DNA from: Leadbetterella sp040829825
GTDB taxonomy: Bacteria; Bacteroidota; Bacteroidia; Cytophagales; Spirosomataceae
Assembly: GCF_040829825.1 (NCBI RefSeq)
Contig: NZ_JBFOLH010000012.1
Length of the DNA: 64,000 nt
Direction: 5' to 3' (one strand)
Position 1 is the stretch's first letter, and each line of letters begins with the position of its first letter. The position numbers and the translations under genes are program-made. Of the stretch, positions 51,565 to 60,475 are shown piece by piece. Below the pieces are notes generated by a model. The model had not been told where the DNA came from. It saw only the letters and a list, made by a program, of their open reading frames with translations, and did not search any database.

Positions 51565-52903
51565 ACTTATTTAACCGGCGGTAAAGGGCTGTTCGTGTAA
51601 TACCCAGCTCTTTAGCGGCCTTGCTGATGTTTCCGTTATTTTTTTCAATGACTTTCAGGATGGTGTTCTTCTCTACCGAGCTCAGCTTTAAATCTTTCTC
51701 CTCCTGTTCTGTGAGGGGCGCCTCGAGCGGGAGAAAAATCAGGTCGTCGGGTTCAAGTGTATCGTTTTCGCACATGATCACGGCACGCTCTATGCTGTAC
51801 TGCAATTCGCGCACATTTCCGGGAAAAGGATACGTTGCCAGCTTGTCTAACGCTTTATCGCTTATGCTGACATGCGGTTTGAAGTATTTTTCACCGTAAA
51901 TACCACAAAAATGCCCGGCCAGGAGCGGAATGTCGCCCTCACGCTTCCGTAAAGGGGGCACAAGGAGGTCTACGGTATGAATCCGGTAAACAAAATCTTT
52001 CCGGAAACGGGCTTCATTGGCCAGCTCTTCCAGCGGGATATTGGTGGCACAGATCAGCCGGATGTCTACCGGGATAGGCTGGTTGCTGCCCAGGCGCATT
52101 ACCTGCCGGTTTTGCAATACGCTTAACAGCTTGGTTTGCAGGTGAAGAGAGATATTCCCGATCTCGTCCAGGAAGAGCGTGCCACCGTTGGCCGCTTCAA
52201 AACGCCCTTCGCGGTCTTCGCGCGCATCGGTAAAAGCTCCTTTCCTGTAACCGAAAAGCTCGCTTTCAAACAGGCTTTCGGTGAGTGCGCCCACATCTAC
52301 TTTCACAAAAGGCTTGTCAGACCGCAGCGACTGCTGGTGAATGGCCCGGGCTATCAGGTCTTTCCCCGTGCCGTTTTCACCCAGGATCAGCACATTGGCA
52401 TCGGTAGGCGCAATTTTATTGATTTTGATGAAGAGCTTCCGTATTTCATCTGATTTTCCTACAATTTCTCCTTCCCGGCCCTTGTTTTCCCGTTCTTTTT
52501 CGCGGGCCTGCTGCTTTTTCCGGCCCAGGGCCTCACGGATATGATCAATCAGCTTGTCGTTGTACCAGGGCTTAAGGATAAAATCGGTGGCGCCTTCCTT
52601 CAGCGACCTCACGGCCAGGTCAATACTGCCGTAGGCGGTGATCATGATCACATCCAGCTGGGGCCTTATTTTCCGGATCTCCTTTAGCCAGAACAAGCCC
52701 TCATTGCCGGTATGAATGGGGCTTTTAAAATTCATATCCAGCAAAACCAGGTTAAAATCGTATTGGGTCAGCAGGCGGCGGAGGTTCTCCGGGTTATACT
52801 CGGTGATCACCTCCCGGGCCTCTGTTTTCAGCAAAAGGCTTACGGCGGTGAGCACGTCTTTGTCATCGTCTACGACCAGTATGGAAGCGTTTTTTAAAAG
52901 CAT
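51551..52903 (-). CDS. Sigma-54-dependent response regulator (NtrC family)
   Basis: A 450-residue regulator with a receiver domain (1-125; Asp in VLLDMNF near residue 56, Lys in FILKPW), an AAA+ domain (about 145-385; Walker A GENGTGKD, Walker B GGTLFLDEIGN) and a Fis-type HTH (ISKAAKELGITRTALYRRLNK). The sigma-54 contact loop, GAFTGA in most members, reads GAFTDA here, a variant I know from other Bacteroidota regulators. It forms an operon with the kinase and diverges from the ABC export genes, which it probably controls. Confidence 0.96.
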   Translation of the reverse strand: MLLKNASILVVDDDKDVLTAVSLLLKTEAREVITEYNPENLRRLLTQYDFNLVLLDMNFKSPIHTGNEGLFWLKEIRKIRPQLDVIMITAYGSIDLAVRSLKEGATDFILKPWYNDKLIDHIREALGRKKQQAREKERENKGREGEIVGKSDEIRKLFIKINKIAPTDANVLILGENGTGKDLIARAIHQQSLRSDKPFVKVDVGALTESLFESELFGYRKGAFTDAREDREGRFEAANGGTLFLDEIGNISLHLQTKLLSVLQNRQVMRLGSNQPIPVDIRLICATNIPLEELANEARFRKDFVYRIHTVDLLVPPLRKREGDIPLLAGHFCGIYGEKYFKPHVSISDKALDKLATYPFPGNVRELQYSIERAVIMCENDTLEPDDLIFLPLEAPLTEQEEKDLKLSSVEKNTILKVIEKNNGNISKAAKELGITRTALYRRLNKYEIE

Positions 52904-52966
52904 TCGCTGTTTACTTAAATTAGTTTGGGGTGGGAGTTGCGAGTAGGTACTTTGTCCGCTATCTAC

Positions 52967-53031
52967 CCGGAACTCATCACCCGGAACTCATCACTCGGAA
53001 CTCACCACTCGGAACTCACTACTCGGAACTC
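52967..53031. repeat. 14-bp tandem repeat, 4.6 units
   Basis: Units CCGGAACTCATCAC, CCGGAACTCATCAC, TCGGAACTCACCAC and TCGGAACTCACTAC lie head to tail and end in TCGGAACTC. The word ACTCGGAACT also occurs after the beta-glucosidase gene at 12801-12810. It sits between the regulator start and the proposed binding sites. Confidence 0.9.
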
Positions 53032-53074
53032 AAAATTACACCACTTTTACCTATCTCACAAACTACCTGAAAAC

Positions 53075-53113
53075 TGTACCGTCACCGAACACCTGTTGTA
53101 TCAAAACCGTACA
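53075..53113. promoter_or_regulatory. Two helically phased 17-bp sites, likely activator binding sites
   Basis: TGTACCGTCACCGAACA (53075-53091) and TGTATCAAAACCGTACA (53097-53113) share TGTA, C at position 6, ACCG at 10-13 and ACA at the end. Their starts are 22 bases apart, close to two helical turns. They lie 50 to 90 bases upstream of the export operon promoter, where an NtrC-type activator would bind. Assignment to the neighbouring regulator is inference. Confidence 0.6.
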
Positions 53114-53165
53114 CCTTTCTGACCGGTGGTTTATTTTATTGTACTGATAATGAGTGTTTTGTAAT

Positions 53166-53191
53166 TTGGCATGATTTTCACCTTAATTTTG
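53166..53191 (+). promoter_or_regulatory. Overlapping promoter signals before the export operon
   Basis: TTGGCATG at 53166-53173 fits the -24 box of a sigma-54 promoter, but the -12 part reads TCAC where TTGC is expected. TAATTTTG at 53184-53191 is a perfect housekeeping -7 box with a TTG 22 bases before it (53159-53161). Either or both may drive the gene at 53218. Confidence 0.5.
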
Positions 53192-53217
53192 ACGATACAA
53201 ATTATGAAAAAGCTATT

Positions 53218-54471
53218 ATGGATCGAAAGATTGAAAAGAAGAAGTGGAGTACGAAGAGAATTCTGACCATCGCCGGGATTGCAGGCGTTGCCGGGCTGAT
53301 CGGATGGAGCATTTATGCTACCTCCGGCGGCTCGAAGCTGAATGTAGATACCGAGCGGCTCACTATCAGCGAAGTCACCAAAGGTCCTTTTAAAGAAACC
53401 ATACCGGTTAACGGGGTAGTTATGCCGCTGACCACCATTTATCTTGACGTAATGGAGGGCGGGCGCGTGGAAGAAAAGTATGTGGACGACGGCGCCATGA
53501 TGAAAAAAGGACAACCCATTCTTCGGCTGGGCAATACCGACCTGGAGCTGAGCCTGGCCAGCCAGGAAACCCAGGTATACAACGTTTTAACCCAGATGAA
53601 CATCTCTAAGAACAATGCCACCCAAAACACCATTGGCAAGCTGAACCAGATGGCAGAGGTAGATAACGCCCTCAAAGAAGCCGAAAGGGTGTACCTGTTG
53701 AATAAAAAGCTGTATGCCGAAAAAGTGATCGGCCAGCAGGAATTCCAGCAGTCGGAAAATGCCTACAACTACCAGGTCAGGAGAAAAAAGCTGACCGATG
53801 ACATACTGAAGCAGGACGATGAAGTGATCAAGCTGATGCAAAGCCAGGACCGGGAGTCGCTGTCTAAAATGCAGAATACCCTGCAGCTTATGCGGAAAAA
53901 GGTAGGTGACCTGGTGGTGCGTGCACCCATTGACGGGCAGCTTACATCGCTGGATGCGGAGATCGGGCAGCTGAAGAATAAGGGCGAGCGGTTGGGACAG
54001 ATTGACGTGACCAACGGGTTTAAGGTCAGGGCCGACATTGACGAGCATTATATCAACCGTATTTATACTGACCTGGCCGGGGAGGTCACCATAGCCGGGA
54101 AACCCTACAAGCTGAAGGTGAAAAAAGTATACAGCCAGGTGACCAACGGTCGCTTCCAGGTAGATATGGAATTTACGGGTGAAGCACCGGGCAACATCCG
54201 CCGCGGGCAAACCCTGCAGGTTAACCTGGCGCTGAGCGATGAAACCACCGCCACGCTTTTACCGCGGGGAGGCTTTTACCAGAAAACGGGCGGTAACTGG
54301 GTATTTAAAGTAAGTGAAGACGGGAAAACCGCGTACAAGGCAGATGTGCAGTTTAACCGCCAGAGCCCGGAATACTACGAGGTGATCAGCGGACTGAAGC
54401 CGGGTGATAAAGTGATCACCTCGAGCTACGAAAACTTTGGGGATATCCAGGAGCTGATCCTGAAGGAATGA
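53218..54471 (+). CDS. Membrane fusion protein of an ABC export system
   Basis: A 417-residue MacA/HlyD-like adaptor. One membrane helix (about 15-34, ILTIAGIAGVAGLIGWSIYA) is followed by the lipoyl half GGRVEEKYVDDGAMMKKGQPILRL, a long coiled-coil hairpin (about 105-230) and the second lipoyl half VRAPIDGQLTSLDAEIGQLK with the barrel behind it. It would join the inner-membrane FtsX permeases with an outer-membrane factor. It is the first gene of the export operon and diverges from the two-component genes. Confidence 0.93.
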   Translation: MDRKIEKKKWSTKRILTIAGIAGVAGLIGWSIYATSGGSKLNVDTERLTISEVTKGPFKETIPVNGVVMPLTTIYLDVMEGGRVEEKYVDDGAMMKKGQPILRLGNTDLELSLASQETQVYNVLTQMNISKNNATQNTIGKLNQMAEVDNALKEAERVYLLNKKLYAEKVIGQQEFQQSENAYNYQVRRKKLTDDILKQDDEVIKLMQSQDRESLSKMQNTLQLMRKKVGDLVVRAPIDGQLTSLDAEIGQLKNKGERLGQIDVTNGFKVRADIDEHYINRIYTDLAGEVTIAGKPYKLKVKKVYSQVTNGRFQVDMEFTGEAPGNIRRGQTLQVNLALSDETTATLLPRGGFYQKTGGNWVFKVSEDGKTAYKADVQFNRQSPEYYEVISGLKPGDKVITSSYENFGDIQELILKE

Positions 54472-54505
54472 CAAAACCTGGTAGATAATAAGTTAAAAGT
54501 GAACA

Positions 54506-54590
54506 GTGAAAAACTAAAAGTTAAGGAACATGCTGTCATATAATCACTAAATGTTTTTTAACTTTTAACTTTTAGCTTTTAGTTTTTCAC
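54506..54590. repeat. Inverted repeat between adaptor and ATPase genes
   Basis: GTGAAAAACTAAAAG (54506-54520) pairs perfectly with 54576-54590 across a 55-base loop, and further AGTTAAAAG/CTTTTAACT words extend the pairing. The words AGTGAACAGTGAA at 54498-54510 resemble the simple repeat after radC. Confidence 0.8.
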
Positions 54591-54628
54591 TAATTATTTC
54601 TGTCTTGAATGGTTAAAAAACAAAACTT

Positions 54629-55306
54629 ATGATAAAGATTACGGATTTAGAAAAGTACTACCGCACCGAAGAGGTAGAAACCATTGCCCTGAACAAACTG
54701 TCACTGGAAGTGAAAGAAGGGGAGTTTGTAGCCGTGATGGGCCCCAGCGGCTGCGGTAAGTCTACGCTGCTGAACATCCTGGGCCTGCTGGATGACCCTG
54801 ACGGCGGCAGCTTCATCTTCAACGGTACGGAGATTGCGGGCTACAACGAACGCAAGCGGGCTGACCTGCGCAAACATAACATCGGCTTCGTGTTCCAGAG
54901 CTTTAACCTGATTGATGAGCTGACTGTTTTTGAAAACGTGGAGCTGCCCCTGATCTATACCGGTGTAAAGCCGGCCGACAGGAAAAAACGGGTGGATGAA
55001 GTGCTCGACAAGATGCAGATCATGCACCGCCGTAATCACTTCCCGCAGCAGCTCTCCGGCGGACAGCAGCAGCGGGTAGCCGTAGCCCGTGCCGTAGTGA
55101 ATAACCCCAAGCTTATCCTGGCCGATGAGCCTACCGGTAACCTCGACAGCAGCAACGGGAACGAAGTGATGCAGCTCCTCACCGAGCTGAACGAGCAGGG
55201 CACTACCGTGATCATGGTAACCCACAGCGAGCACGATGCCAAATACAGCCACCGGATCATCCGGATGCTGGACGGCCAAACCGTAACCGAAAATATACTG
55301 ACCTGA
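54629..55306 (+). CDS. MacB/LolD-type ABC transporter ATPase
   Basis: A 225-residue ATP-binding protein. It has Walker A GPSGCGKST (about 37-45), the Q-loop region IGFVFQSFNLIDELTVFEN, the signature LSGGQQQR (about 142-149), Walker B LILADEPTGNLDS and the H-loop VTHSEHD. This sequence class serves FtsX-fold permeases that move substrates from the periplasm outward or extract lipoproteins. It is the only ATPase beside four permease genes, so it may energise all of them. Confidence 0.96.
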   Translation: MIKITDLEKYYRTEEVETIALNKLSLEVKEGEFVAVMGPSGCGKSTLLNILGLLDDPDGGSFIFNGTEIAGYNERKRADLRKHNIGFVFQSFNLIDELTVFENVELPLIYTGVKPADRKKRVDEVLDKMQIMHRRNHFPQQLSGGQQQRVAVARAVVNNPKLILADEPTGNLDSSNGNEVMQLLTELNEQGTTVIMVTHSEHDAKYSHRIIRMLDGQTVTENILT

Positions 55307-55350
55307 CGCCCCGATCACACCGTTCCGCAGGAACGTAACATACATAGCAC

Positions 55351-55467
55351 CGGAATTTATTCCGTGGGGTTCGGAATTTATTCCGTGGGATTCGGGATTT
55401 ATCCCACGGGATTCGGGATTTATCCCACGGGATCGGGATTCACCCACGGAACCGGGGTTCATCCCGC
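55351..55467. repeat. Six-unit array of about 21-bp palindromes
   Basis: Imperfect palindromes of the form CGGAATTTATTCCG and CGGGATTTATCCC(G) begin at 55351, 55372, 55393, 55414, 55434 and 55453. A CGTTCC-GCA-GGAACG hairpin (55321-55335) lies before and an ATCCC-GCA-GGGAT hairpin near 55489 lies after. This is a known style of intergenic repeat in Bacteroidota. It separates the ATPase from the first permease gene. Confidence 0.9.
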
Positions 55468-55517
55468 GAAGAGTGGCCATTGATCATAATCCCGCAGGGA
55501 TTTAACATGAATAACCG

Positions 55518-57893
55518 ATGATACAGAATTATTTCAAAATTGCCTGGAGGAACCTGCTTCGTGATAAGGGTTTTTCTTTCCTGAATATCCTCGGGCTGGC
55601 CGTGGGCATCGTATGCGCTGCCCTCATATTTTTGTGGGTCAATTATAACCTGCAGACCAACCGGGCTTTTGCCGGTGTGGAGAATATCTACATCATCAAA
55701 AACAACCAGCAGTACGGCAATGACATCATGACATTCAGCGCCACGTCCGGTCCGCTGGCTCCAGCCATCAGCAAAGAGATTCCCGGCTTTAAAAAAGTGG
55801 TTCGTACACTTGATCTCGGCGGTACTTTTGGCCTGGAAGACAAATTTATCAAACAAAACGGCTTATACGCCGACAGCTCCTTCTTTGATATTTTTAAATA
55901 CCCTGTTCTACAGCAGGCCAGCGACTATTCGGGGGCCAATCCTACCCATATAGCCATTTCGGCCAAAATGGCGGAAAGCTTTTTTGGTCATGAAAATCCC
56001 ATCAACCGCACCCTGAGCTTCAATAAGAATGACCTTTTTACGATCAAGAAAGTATATGACTTTCCCGATGATAACATCACGTTGAAACCGGGTTTTATTG
56101 TATCCATGAACAAGGGTTTCCAGGACAGCAGCTTTGTGCGGTCGTGGAGCTACTGGGGGCAATGCGGAATACGGACCTATGCTTCGCTTGACGGGCAGGC
56201 TTCAGCCACTGACATCAACCGGAAGCTACGACCTTTCATAAAAAATAAAACGGAAAACCAGGTCAGCCACGAGGTTTTCCTCTATCCCTTATTGCGCACT
56301 ACGGTCTACAACAGCTTCAAAAACGGTGTTGAGCAGCCTTCGGAAGGGAATATCCGGTACCTGAAAATATTTTCTACCATAGCGGTGATCATTCTCATCA
56401 TTGCCTGCATCAATTTTATGAACCTGAGCACGGCCCGGAGTGAAAAAAGAGCAAAGGAAATCGGGCTGAAGAAGGTAGTGGGCGCCAGCCGCACGCAGCT
56501 CATCGGCCAGTTTATGTTTGAAAGCATGCTCACCGTGATGATAGCGATGCTGATTGCCGTTCTGGCTTTGTACCTGCTTGTTCCTGCCTTCGGAAGAATG
56601 CTGGAAATGCCCCTGTCTTTTAACGTATTCCGTACTGAAAACCTGCTGACCCTGATGGCGGCAGGACTGTTTTGCGGAATCCTGGCCGGATCATACCCCA
56701 GCTTGTATCTTTCTTCCTTTAATCCTTTGCATGCGATTAAAAAGAAATTTGTCGGTAACCGGGTAGACGGCGCCTCGCTGTTCCGCAAAGGGCTGGTGGT
56801 AGTGCAGTTTTCATCGGCTATTGTCCTGATCATTGCTATCGTGGTGATTTATACCCAGATTAACCATGTACGCAAAAGAGAGCTGGGCTATGACCTCAGC
56901 AACGTGGTTTCTATAGGCATTTCTGAAAAGCTGGAAGCCAATTTCGAGGCTTTGAAGCAGACATTGATCAGCGACGGCACTGCCTCAGGGGTAGGAGTGG
57001 GTACCTCCAGCATCCTGGGCATTTATTCCAATGGAGGCGGATTCAGCTGGCCGGGCAAAGATGATTCCCAGAATCCGCTCATCAGCTTTATCGGGGTAGA
57101 TGCCGGCTTTTTGCCGCTTCTGGATGTGAAGATCGCCGAAGGAAGGAATTTCTACGACGAAGTTAACAATGAAGGAAACAATGTACTTATCAACGACGCC
57201 TTTGCCCGGCTGATGGGAAAAGAAGGCCATGCCGGCCGGAAACTCTACCGCGGGCAGGAGAGCATGAACATCGTGGGTGTTACCCGGCCTTTCCTGTTCA
57301 ACGACCTGTACGCCGCTGACCAGCCGGTGCTTTTCTACCCGATGTCTCCGCACGACGTGGCGTCATGGGATGGAAGTATCTACGTTAAATTGAATGAAAA
57401 TAAGCTGAAAGACCTTGAAAACGGTGTAAAGAAAATAGATAGCAGCTACCCGTTTGAATACCGGTTCCTGAACGACCAGTACGAAGCCATGTTTAAGAAC
57501 ACCCGTTTCATCGGGAAGCTGTCCCTGCTGTTCGGAATACTGGCCGTGTTCATATCCTGCCTGGGTTTATTCGGGCTGTCGGCTTATACGGCCGCCAGCC
57601 GCACCAAGGAGATCGGTGTCAGGAAGGTGCTGGGCGCCAGCGTATCCGGTATTTCGGTACTGTTAACCCGGAGTTTCCTCAAGCTGGTGGGCATATCCTT
57701 TGTAATCGCCTCTCCCCTGGCCTGGTATTTTATGAGCGGATGGCTCAAAGATTTTGAATACCGCATCAGCCTGGATTGGTGGATTTTTGCCCTGGCCGGG
57801 GCAATATCCCTGCTGGTCGCTGTATTAACGGTCAGTTTCCAGGCCATCAAAGCAGCCCTGGTTAACCCGGTGAAGAGTTTGAGAACGGAGTAA
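55518..57893 (+). CDS. ABC transporter permease, FtsX/MacB type (first of four)
   Basis: A 791-residue permease. It starts MIQNYFKIAWRNLLRDKG, has a first membrane helix, a MacB-like periplasmic domain (about 45-275), FtsX helices with FMNLSTARSEKRAKEIGLKK as the coupling motif (about 298-317), a second periplasmic domain and a second FtsX core with RTKEIGVRKVLGAS (about 695-708). It ends NPVKSLRTE. Two FtsX cores in one chain would make a full 8-helix unit. It is 211 bases after the ATPase gene. Confidence 0.95.
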   Translation: MIQNYFKIAWRNLLRDKGFSFLNILGLAVGIVCAALIFLWVNYNLQTNRAFAGVENIYIIKNNQQYGNDIMTFSATSGPLAPAISKEIPGFKKVVRTLDLGGTFGLEDKFIKQNGLYADSSFFDIFKYPVLQQASDYSGANPTHIAISAKMAESFFGHENPINRTLSFNKNDLFTIKKVYDFPDDNITLKPGFIVSMNKGFQDSSFVRSWSYWGQCGIRTYASLDGQASATDINRKLRPFIKNKTENQVSHEVFLYPLLRTTVYNSFKNGVEQPSEGNIRYLKIFSTIAVIILIIACINFMNLSTARSEKRAKEIGLKKVVGASRTQLIGQFMFESMLTVMIAMLIAVLALYLLVPAFGRMLEMPLSFNVFRTENLLTLMAAGLFCGILAGSYPSLYLSSFNPLHAIKKKFVGNRVDGASLFRKGLVVVQFSSAIVLIIAIVVIYTQINHVRKRELGYDLSNVVSIGISEKLEANFEALKQTLISDGTASGVGVGTSSILGIYSNGGGFSWPGKDDSQNPLISFIGVDAGFLPLLDVKIAEGRNFYDEVNNEGNNVLINDAFARLMGKEGHAGRKLYRGQESMNIVGVTRPFLFNDLYAADQPVLFYPMSPHDVASWDGSIYVKLNENKLKDLENGVKKIDSSYPFEYRFLNDQYEAMFKNTRFIGKLSLLFGILAVFISCLGLFGLSAYTAASRTKEIGVRKVLGASVSGISVLLTRSFLKLVGISFVIASPLAWYFMSGWLKDFEYRISLDWWIFALAGAISLLVAVLTVSFQAIKAALVNPVKSLRTE

Positions 57894-57989
57894 TTGTAAA
57901 GTCGTAAAGTTGTTTTTTCGTGAAGTCGTTTTTCCCGAAAGCAGAATACGACCCGTCAGAAAAACGAAATTACAAAAAGACAAAAAGAA
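57894..57989. repeat. Spacer 1 of the permease array
   Basis: This spacer is clearly homologous to the next one: both hold GTAAAGTC, TTTTTTCGTGAAG, CGTTTTTCC, GAAAGCAGAATAC and CGAAATTAC in the same order. It contains no gene. Confidence 0.8.
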
Positions 57990-60377
57990 ATGATACAGAA
58001 TTATTTCAAAATCGCCTGGAGAAACCTGCTTAAAAACAAGCAGTTCTCCACCATTAATATCGGCGGACTGGCCATGGGTATGGCAGTGGCCATGCTCATC
58101 GGATTCTGGTTATTAGATGAGCTGACCTATGATCGGTACCACAAAAATTACGATAGGGTAGCCCGTATAATGCAGAAACAGACAGCAAACGGGCAAATTT
58201 ATACGGGAGAATCTTTACCTATGCCTTTGGGTGAAGAGCTGAAAACCCATTACGGAGACAATTTCAAATACCTGGCCATGGCCTCCTGGCAGGGCGATAA
58301 CATCCTGAGCAGGGGAAACGATCACCAGAAAAAAAACGGGATATACATTGACAAAGACGGTCCGAAAATTCTTTCCCTGAAAATGGTGAAAGGCAGCCTG
58401 AACGGGTTGAACGATCCCCGGAGTATCCTCTTGTCGTCAAGCGCGGCTAAGGCGTTCTTTGCTGACCAGGACCCCATGGGGCAGATCCTGAAAATTGACA
58501 ATTCGCATGAAGTAAAGGTGACCGGGGTTTTTGAAGACCTGCCCTATAATACCACTTTCCGCGACCTGGAATTTCTTGCTCCCTGGGACTTATACGTGAC
58601 GACCGAGCCGTGGCTGAAAAATGCCCAAACCCAATGGGGCAACAATTCTTTCCAGGCATTTGCACAGATCAATGATCATACAGATTTTGCTACGGTAAAC
58701 AAGCATATCCTCCATTCCAAGCTGAACCGGGTTCCGGATGAGGATAAGAAATACAATTCGGAGATTTTCCTGTTTCCGATGAAAGACTGGCACCTGCATT
58801 CTAACTGGAAAAACGGCGTTCAGACGGGCGGACTGATCGAATACGTACGGATGTTTGCTGTGATAGGCGCATTTGTGCTGCTACTGGCCTGCATTAATTT
58901 TATGAACCTGAGCACGGCCCGTTCGGAGAAACGGGCGAAAGAAGTAGGCATCCGGAAGACCGTGGGGTCTGTCAGAGGGCAGCTGATCGGCCAGTTCCTT
59001 TGCGAATCCCTGCTGGTCGCTTTTATCGCCTTTTTCTTTGCTCTTCTCTTCACACAGCTGCTCCTGCCCTGGTTTAACAGAGTGGCCCAGAAGCAAATGA
59101 ATATTCCGTGGGGAAATGCGGGTTTCTGGATGGTCTGCCTGCTGTTTACGGTGATAACAGGTTTACTGGCAGGCAGCTACCCGGCTTTATTTCTTTCTTC
59201 CTTTAAGCCGGTAAAAGTGCTGAAAGGCACTTTTAAAGCTGGAAAACTGGCCGGCTTGCCCCGGAAAGCACTGGTGGTAACACAATTCACCGTATCGGTA
59301 GCCCTGATCATCGGCACGATCATCGTTTACCAGCAGATTCAGCATACCAAAAACCGGCCGGTAGGCTATGACAGGAGCGGCCTGGTGATGATAGCCATGA
59401 GTACCCCCGAATTTTACGGGAAATATGACATATTAAGGACAGAGCTGAAACAAAAAGGTGCTATAACAGAAATGGCCGAATCGTCCAGTCCATTGACGGC
59501 CGTGTGGAGCAATAGCGGAGGCTTTGACTGGGAAGGGAAAGACCCGAACCTGGATACCGACTTTGCCACCTTTTGGGTAACGCATGACTACGGGAAGACG
59601 GTAGGCTTTGAAATGGCCGAAGGGAGAGATTTCTCCCGCGACTTCCCCACCGATTCTTCCGCCATCCTGATTAATGAAGCGGCCATTGATTTTATGAACC
59701 TGAAAAACCCGGTCGGCAAAACGATCAGGTGGGGTAACAGCGAAAACTTTACCATCATTGGTGTAGTAAAAAATATGGTCGCCAGCTCACCGTTCAAGCC
59801 GGTAAAACAGGCTGTATACCTCTTAAACTATGGCAATGTCAACTGGATCACCCTCCGGCTGAACCCTGCTAAAAGTACGAAGGAGTCGCTGGCTGTGGTG
59901 GAAAACGTCTTTAAAAGGGTTATTCCGTCGGCGCCGTTTGACTACAAATTTGCCGATGAAGAATACGCTGCAAAATTCGCCCAGGAAGAAAGAGTGGGCA
60001 CCCTGGCTACCTTTTTTGCCGGTCTGGCTATCCTGATCAGCTGCCTGGGCCTGTTCGGGCTGGCCTCTTTTGTGGCCGAGCAGCGCACCAAAGAGATCGG
60101 TATCCGCAAGATAGTAGGGGCATCGGTATTCAATTTGTGGCAATTGCTGTCGAAAGATTTTGTATTGCTGGTGCTGATTGCCTGCCTGATATCTATTCCG
60201 TTAGCCTACTATTACCTGAATGGCTGGCTGCAGGGATATGAGTACCGGATCAGCATCCGATGGTGGGTATTTGCCCTGTCGGTGGCCGGTGCTGTGCTGG
60301 TTACCCTGGTTACGGTAAGCTTCCAGGCCATTAAAGCGGCCCTTGCCAACCCGGTGAAGAGTTTGAGAACGGAGTAA
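57990..60377 (+). CDS. ABC transporter permease, FtsX/MacB type (second of four)
   Basis: A 795-residue paralogue of the other permeases. It starts MIQNYFKIAWRNLLKNKQ, shares the MAVAMLIGFWLLDELTYDRYH front with the third copy, and has both coupling motifs (FMNLSTARSEKRAKEVGIRK near 305-324 and QRTKEIGIRKIVGAS near 698-712). It ends NPVKSLRTE, with the last 30 bases identical to those of copies one and three. It is closer to copy three than to copy one. Confidence 0.95.
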   Translation: MIQNYFKIAWRNLLKNKQFSTINIGGLAMGMAVAMLIGFWLLDELTYDRYHKNYDRVARIMQKQTANGQIYTGESLPMPLGEELKTHYGDNFKYLAMASWQGDNILSRGNDHQKKNGIYIDKDGPKILSLKMVKGSLNGLNDPRSILLSSSAAKAFFADQDPMGQILKIDNSHEVKVTGVFEDLPYNTTFRDLEFLAPWDLYVTTEPWLKNAQTQWGNNSFQAFAQINDHTDFATVNKHILHSKLNRVPDEDKKYNSEIFLFPMKDWHLHSNWKNGVQTGGLIEYVRMFAVIGAFVLLLACINFMNLSTARSEKRAKEVGIRKTVGSVRGQLIGQFLCESLLVAFIAFFFALLFTQLLLPWFNRVAQKQMNIPWGNAGFWMVCLLFTVITGLLAGSYPALFLSSFKPVKVLKGTFKAGKLAGLPRKALVVTQFTVSVALIIGTIIVYQQIQHTKNRPVGYDRSGLVMIAMSTPEFYGKYDILRTELKQKGAITEMAESSSPLTAVWSNSGGFDWEGKDPNLDTDFATFWVTHDYGKTVGFEMAEGRDFSRDFPTDSSAILINEAAIDFMNLKNPVGKTIRWGNSENFTIIGVVKNMVASSPFKPVKQAVYLLNYGNVNWITLRLNPAKSTKESLAVVENVFKRVIPSAPFDYKFADEEYAAKFAQEERVGTLATFFAGLAILISCLGLFGLASFVAEQRTKEIGIRKIVGASVFNLWQLLSKDFVLLVLIACLISIPLAYYYLNGWLQGYEYRISIRWWVFALSVAGAVLVTLVTVSFQAIKAALANPVKSLRTE

Positions 60378-60475
60378 AAGTAAAGTCATTTTTTCGTGAA
60401 GCCGTTTTTCCGGAAAGCAGAATACAACGCATCAGAAAAGCGAAATTACGAAAAAACAAAAAAACAGAAAAACCC
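60378..60475. repeat. Spacer 2 of the permease array
   Basis: Homologous to spacer 1 over most of its length, with blocks GTAAAGTCA, TTTTTTCGTGAAG, CCGTTTTTCC, GAAAGCAGAATAC and GCGAAATTAC, which shows that the duplication included the non-coding part. Confidence 0.8.

Noticed and set aside
53204..53266. A 20-codon leader frame (MKKLLWIERLKRRSGVRREF) overlapping the adaptor start
   Set aside because: It is out of frame with the adaptor and has no own signal; short frames like this are expected by chance.
55360..55480. Minus-strand frame through the palindrome array that reads RGINPESHGINSEP-like repeats
   Set aside because: The frame is a by-product of the 21-bp repeat period and is not a credible protein.
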